The position numbers and the translations under genes were made by a program. From Colius striatus (taxonomy: Eukaryota > Chordata > Aves > Coliiformes > Coliidae), in the NCBI RefSeq assembly GCF_028858725.1, contig NC_084766.1, forward strand, positions 22,546,501-22,610,500: a DNA stretch of 64,000 nucleotides, read 5' to 3'. The notes below the pieces were generated by a model. It was not told the origin of the DNA and did no database searches. It saw only the letters and a program-made list of their open reading frames with translations. Shown here piece by piece: positions 58,137-64,000 of the stretch (its first letter is position 1; every line of letters begins with the position of its first letter).

Positions 58137-60839
58137 ACAGTTCTCAAATCCCCTTAGAGGAAACTTTTCTATCTTTTCCATAATTATTTTGCAGCTTTTT
58201 ACTGTGTTGTTTCTTGTTTTCATTTGTTACATTTTAAAATATGGACCTCAGTGTTGTTGGCCAGGTCAGTACTGCAGTACTGTATCATGTTTCTACAACC
58301 AAAGATTATAACTGCTATTTTTACTTTATATTTACATGGAATTTTATCTGCAGTTTATTTATTTTTCTCTAACTTCTAGTTTTTTTTTTTGTACAGTGAC
58401 TGCTTTTTCAGGATGCCTTTTGTAGGTGTGTTCTACATGCTTTGCGTAGTGCAGCTTTGTTATTAGAAAAGCATCTTGCCTGAGTGTACGAGGCTTGAAG
58501 AACATGCATTGTTTTTGTTCTGTCAGAATTTACCATTCTGTCATCAACTTTTTTTCTGTCACATGGACAATTTTCTTGTTCAGTTGATTGGAAAAAGGAA
58601 AAGGTGCTTGTCTGTGCAGTAAGCCTTTTGATCAGTAGGCCACAAGGGACCCTCTGAAGTTCAGGTCAAATTCTTGTTATCACTCAACCCTATTTAGATT
58701 CAGTTTTCTGGTAGTAGTGCGAAGTATACTTTGAAATTATGGCATGTTCCCAGAACTTGTGCTTTTCTTTTCTGTCACTTGAGTTTAGTGTCATGATAGC
58801 AGCATCCGTTAAGCAGAGTATCTCTTTCACAGCTAGAGCTAATGCCAAATTATTTTCTAACTAAATGTTTCAAAATAGTTAATCTTCTTAGTCAAATAAT
58901 GCAGATTTTGAAAACAGCTAATCATCTTTCTTGCTTAAGCCAATTTTCTTTTGATTTTAATGTAGTTGAAATTTCATTGAGTGGTGCGCTTTAGTGTACT
59001 TAATTATTCCCAAGTACTCCTACATACTACTCTTGAGTTGTTATCAGTGGATGATAGCCAGAATGGTTGTCACTACTAGAAAGAAGCACGTTTTTAAAAT
59101 TTAAACCATAATTTACAATTAAACAGCTGCTGTAATGTTGGTCCTCATAATTCGTTTGTAAATAAGTTTTGACATCTACTTAATACTGTATGATCTGGCA
59201 TGGCTCAAGGAGCATATGCATTAAATATTTTATGCAAAGAGTTTTCTTCATTGTATTATTTCCTCAAAGACTTTATTCACTTTTTTCTTGGAGAAAGTGT
59301 TTTTGTACAGCAGTTTTGAGAGGCCTTATTTATGAAACTTACAAATACACTTTCTATATACTGTCTCTGATGCTTTTCATATTGGATTATTCCTCTTGAC
59401 TTTGTATACAAACCAATAATTAATTCCTGTTCATTTTATTTTGCATAGTTCTTTTAGCGTGACTTCACATTTTTGATCTCCTGTATAGTTATTAAACATC
59501 AGATAAGCACTTCCATTTTCAGTTGAGTCATTCTTTGAAGTTGTAGAGTCTTTGTTCTTTTAATCAAAGGAGAGTCTTTGGGATGTAAATGAAAATTGAA
59601 ATGTACAAATACAAAATTCTGTTAACAGCAATGCTGATGTACATCTGAGTAATGGCACTTGGTTTTGAATATAAGTAGTGTCAATTCGCACCAGTGTAGC
59701 TGATGATGAGGGGGAAACTTTGAAAGTTTTGAAAGGGGAAAACTTGGATTCAGTGATTTTACACTAGATTTTTTTTCAAATATACATTTTTGTGTCTTAG
59801 AGGGATGTTTGTATGCAGTTTGATTATATTGCTAGATTGAAGGAAGATCAAGTACTCATAGCTGATCTGTGCTGTAAACCAGTTGTTTTCAAAAGGTGAC
59901 TTTGACATTTGGCTTAAATTTAAAGCAGCCATCTGAGCAATACCAATGCTCTCTTTTTAGTGGCACAGTGTGATGCTACATAATATTCCTGATTAATTTT
60001 GTGTTAGATACTGGCTTGAATGTGATAGGTTCCAACAGCAATTTACTGTTTATTAATCTCTCTTCCTCTATTGTGAACCAAGAAGCCTGAACTTCAGTCT
60101 GATTTTTTTTTTTTAATGAATATAATAATACATTCCAAACAATGCAGATCCAAAAAGAGTAAGTATTTTTATGTTCATTTTATGAAATGCTAGTCTCACT
60201 TGTGAAACATCCTCCACATCTGTTCTGAAACAGATTTGATCTGGGACCACCAGAGGGAGTGAATTGCATGGTCGGGACTTAGCTAAAAAGAATAGTAGGC
60301 AAAGAACTTCATGCTCTTTATTTTTATGTCAGAAAATAATCTATTTGGAAATTATTGGTAAATGTTAAATCTCAAATATCAGAAACACTTGGAATCTTGG
60401 TTAAAATTTATATTCCCTGACAGCAGTTGGTCAGTTAACACATACGAAAAAATTATATGGGATTTATGTATGTCTTTACATATTTGCTGCTGTTTTGCAG
60501 TAAAAACTTAAAACAGTCAGCTTGAAGTCTATTAATTTTTATTTTTATATGCTCTACATTGATTAATCCCATTGAACTTGGTGTCGATTCCCATGATTTA
60601 AGGTAGAGATTTCTGAATTTAATTTCCTCATATTCACTCCTCAGCAGTAACAGTACGTCCAGATGAGGTATGAGGCGCGAGGCCTTATTTCTGAGGAGGG
60701 ATGCCTCCAAACCTCTAAAAATATTTTACTCCCTTAAATGAGAAATCTGTGCTGCTGAGTTTCCCGTCACCATCACCTCGACTTTCCACCTACCTGACCA
60801 ATGCCAGTACAGGGGCTGGAAAATAAGAGAGTGGACCCA

Positions 60840-60995
60840 AGGTTTATCACCATGTACAGAAGGATGAAGCATGATGAACATGACGCTCTTAGTCATGTGG
60901 TTCAGTTTCTGGTAGAGAAGGGAAGTTCTGCAAAAGGAAGGGAGTTGGACTCAACAATCTGTATGGGTCTCAATTAGAGGTATTTTATGAACAGA
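60840..60995 (+). mobile_element. Possible old CR1 3' end
   Basis: The sequence gttggactcaacaatctgta then tgggtctcaa and gtattttatga resembles the CR1 tail variant gttggactcgatgatcctta, tgggtcccttccaa, atattctatga. The match is weak and confined to the last 50 bases. Confidence 0.35.
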
Positions 60996-63689
60996 AGTGG
61001 CCTATGTGTAGATAGTTACTTTTTGAGTTAGGTACCTTGGTGCAAGCAGGATTATGAGCTGCAGTGACGTGCCACTTTGAAGTGGTTTGTACGTCACATA
61101 TGCAACTATTGCAGACAAGACTAAAAATGATTTCTTTCTGTAGCCTGTTTCCAGCAGTCCTGAATACAGAGGCCAGTAATGCTTGGAAAGAATATAAAGC
61201 CAAGTAGTGCTTTAAGGATGCACTGATCTAGTATACATTATCATTGTTTAAAAAAGGCTCATAATTTAGCATTTCTGAGTGTACTTTTGTGTTTCAAGAA
61301 TTCTTGAGATACAACATTGATACAACAAAGCACAGAACAAAATACCATTTTAAAATAAAAAACTGAGATACATCTGTATTTTCTCATCTCAGTTCACCTA
61401 CCATCAGTACTTTGAATATAATAAGTTTGAGGATGTGTATTGTTCTGCTTCAGTATAAAATTATTTTAGAAATGTACCCTCAATATATGTGGTTGCTCAA
61501 GATTAGCATGCGTAAAATTATTTAAATCTTCTCAAACCTGAATTCCAAACAATGTTGGAAATGTTTGACTTATATTGGCCTTGCTCATTAACAGGCAGTG
61601 CTTGTTCAACATTTGAAAGTTGTTAATTGTGAATTGATATTAAAATCTGAAGCTTACACTGTAGAATATGAACTGGAGAGGTACTTCAGTGATATCAGTC
61701 CTGCTTTCTTTAAAATGAATGGTTCTTTCAGATGCACAAAAATAATATTTGAATTTAGCCACTTTAAATGGTATCTGCTTGTTCAGATTATAGCAGATTA
61801 TAATAAAAAAAGGACAAGGTAACTTCTCGGCTAGTGCTTGAAACCAGCCAATCGTACCTGCAGTTGACTGTTTTGTCCTACAGATGGAGTATTTATATGT
61901 AGCAGTACCATAATAAAGAACAATTGATGTCATGTTGGACAGTGTGGTTTTTAAGTTACTGAACAAAGAAGGACGCCCTGTTGTAAAAGAAAGTTTAAAT
62001 TTTCAATAGTTTGACTTCTTAAGTCAAAACTTACCTGAGGTAATTTTTCTAATACTTTTTCATGTTGGATTGAATTTTCTGTGAATGTGGTGAGGAGTTG
62101 CTCTTTCAGTTATTTATGGGACAAGATCAGCAAAACTGAAGTCTCAGCAGGAGGATCAGATAACATCTTCCAATGCCCTGAGTTCCATTGCAGTCATAGT
62201 TAGGCTTTTGTCTTTTGGGAGTCTAAAGCTGATAAAGATCTGTCCCCTATTGTGACTGCAATTAAACATGCTTCTAGATATTTTTTTGACACTTTTTGTC
62301 AAATGTGCTCAGTTGTGACTTACAACTACCATAAATGAAAGTAATTTTTCAAGGTGAATGGTCTAACAAAACCTGACCCAAAACAATGGTCTATACAAAA
62401 CCTTAAAAACTGTAATTAAAAACCAGTAGATTTTACTTGGATTGGGTAATGTATGTTAAGGTAGTTTGAGTTATGTGGAATCTTTTTGTCTGTTAATTCA
62501 TGGGATTTTTATTCCAGGTTAGAACACTGAATGTTAAAAGTAATAGGAGAAAACTTGTAAACAAGCAAAGTAAGCCTAAAAACTCTAGATGACTACAAAT
62601 GGCAACTAAAATAATGTAACTTTGAGAACAATCAAGCTGCTTATATCTAGAAGACAATACTTTCAGCTTTATTTTTTTCTTTTAAGACAGTATGTATGTT
62701 TTCAGTCTGGTTTTTATCAATATTTATGGCTAATTACTCTGAAAGGCTATAAAAGATTGCAGATTTTGTTTGCTCAATTGAAAATAAAAAAGAATCCTTT
62801 ATGAAATTGCTGAATTGTGACATTCTCCATGTAGCACTTTTTTGTTTTACAGGTATTTAGTATCTATACAGTATAGTATAACTTTTTTCTCTGGTAAAGC
62901 AAGAGGGAAAAGGGAAGTAACAACTCCCACAGTTGTTTGACCATTTCACTTGAATGTTTTAGCTCATAGCGTAATGGATTATTTGCTTTAATTGTTTGCT
63001 TGATGCTGGTAGCTTGCTCAGTATGAAACCAGAGAAGATATCCACCTAAAAAAGTAATTTATTAGTATAATTCAGACATATACATCTATAAAATAGATAA
63101 TCATATGAGTCTGCAGAAAAATGTTCTAGCTCAGAAGCAGTCTTCTTCAAGTATGTATCCCAGAAACATGCACTCAAAGCACAAATTATGAAATGCAAAT
63201 TCATTGTCCATGTTACTTCCTATACAGATGTATCACTTCTAGTTAAAGTACTTGATATATGTATTGACTGCAATTTTTTCCCTCAGATGAATTTGAAACT
63301 CAGAAAAAGGAGGAAGCTAGGTTCCCATCATTTGTATTACAGCTGGAGAGTATGAACTAGGGAATATTGCAATGACTGGTAAGAACACAAAGCACAGGGT
63401 TTTTTTACAGTCCTAAGCTATCCATAGTAATTAAAGTGAAAAAACCAAACATGAAGATTGCAGAAGTTTTGCATGACTATGCAAGAAAACGGCAAATAGC
63501 ATAGAGGAAAATAATAATTCTGCCCCCTGTGATAGTTTATGACCTAGTAAAAGTTTCTCAAGTTTTGAAACTTCATGGTTACATTACATATGACAACATC
63601 AGGTCAGTGTTCAGTGGTAGTCAGACGAGAAATGAGTGCTGTGAATCACTAGGAATGGAATAGGGAATAGACGAGGCTGTTGTTATGCC

Positions 63690-64000
63690 ACTTTATAAGC
63701 CTAGACTGCCTCACCTTTTTTTACTAGTATTGCAGTTCTGCCCCCTGTCTCAAAGATGGAAAACTGTCTTCAAAAATGAAAGAGATCCATTGAAAGATGT
63801 GCTCTTACATAAGGAATTACAGCTAAATGTGCCAGTATATGCCGACTTGGGAAGGAGATGGCTTAGAAGGGGAAAGAACATGATGAGTGCCTATAAAGTC
63901 ATTAAATGAATGCAAAAAAAAGAACAGTGCTTAACTGTTCTCTTTCACTTAAAACAGAAAAGTTAGAGAGGTGATGTCAGATGAACTGTCAGGGCCAAGT
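63690..64000 (+). mobile_element. Ancient CR1-type LINE fragment running off the right edge
   Basis: The ordered segments gacttgggaaggagatggct, gaacatgatgagtgcctata and aagtcattaaatg resemble the 3' half of old sauropsid CR1 (gag-aaaaga, gacatgatagaggtctataa, aatcatgaatgg). The 74-codon open frame at 63685-63909 falls inside it and is probably not a gene. Confidence 0.5.

Larger units (their letters stand above)
54950..63690. other. AT-rich DNA upstream of DUSP11, no gene recognised
   Basis: About 8.7 kb without a convincing coding exon. It contains a T20 tract directly followed by ACAG (58117-58140), a possible small plus-strand exon (56827-56878) and a weak CR1-like 3' end near 60900-60990. 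It could be intergenic or an intron of a divergent plus-strand transcript starting in the 54-kb CpG island. Confidence 0.5.

Noticed and set aside
58117..58141. T20-ACAG as a real splice acceptor on the plus strand
   Set aside because: The following sequence is AT-rich with no convincing coding frame or donor; kept only as a repeat.
63685..63909. 74-codon plus-strand ORF as a gene
   Set aside because: Coincides with a decayed CR1-type 3' region.
1..64000. tRNA, rRNA, CRISPR, bacterial operon or phage features
   Set aside because: No cloverleaf with A/B boxes, no regular spacer arrays and no prokaryotic gene layout; the window is vertebrate nuclear DNA.

Overview
This is vertebrate nuclear DNA, most likely from a bird. 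Exons are short and separated by AT-rich introns, and two CpG-rich promoters are visible. The repeats are dominated by 5'-truncated CR1 LINEs with the typical avian 3' tail (GGTCCCTTCCAACC, then ATTCTATG units). There are also two retroviral-type solo LTRs, one of them matching a widespread avian ERVL type. No bacterial, plasmid or CRISPR-like features are present. I could not assign a species.

Two protein-coding genes can be read exon by exon, both on the minus strand and in tandem. (1) BTAF1 (TBP-associated factor 172 / Mot1 family) occupies 1-22039 and is cut by the left edge. Nine coding exons give an unbroken frame of 324 N-terminal residues, and its CpG-island promoter is near 22.1-22.8 kb. 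(2) DUSP11 (PIR1, RNA 5'-triphosphatase/phosphatase of the dual-specificity family) is complete. Eleven coding exons run from the ATG at 53534 to the stop at 34570 and give a 648-residue protein. This is far longer than the human protein of about 330-377 residues, because one 876-nt exon encodes ten tandem units of 19-33 residues (GQRxRPFxDHQ basic box plus acidic DDLQ...DFD box).

Layout, left to right: 1-22 kb, BTAF1 exons 9 to 1 with several CR1 insertions, some very close to splice donors; 21.6-23.3 kb, CpG island; 23.3-34.5 kb, intergenic DNA with a cluster of three CR1 fragments at 26-29 kb; 34.5-53.5 kb, DUSP11, whose seventh intron is mostly transposable elements (solo LTR, 1.6-kb CR1, second solo LTR); 54.05-54.95 kb, DUSP11 CpG island with a cluster of NRF1-like sites; 55-64 kb, AT-rich DNA where I recognise no gene, with decayed CR1 at the right edge.

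The gene pair has no obvious joint pathway beyond nuclear RNA and transcription roles: BTAF1 removes TBP from DNA, and DUSP11 removes 5' phosphates from RNA. The most unusual items are the repeat-expanded tail of DUSP11, a poly(A) signal that overlaps the DUSP11 stop codon, and the BTAF1-DUSP11 adjacency. I see no evidence of a wholly new system.
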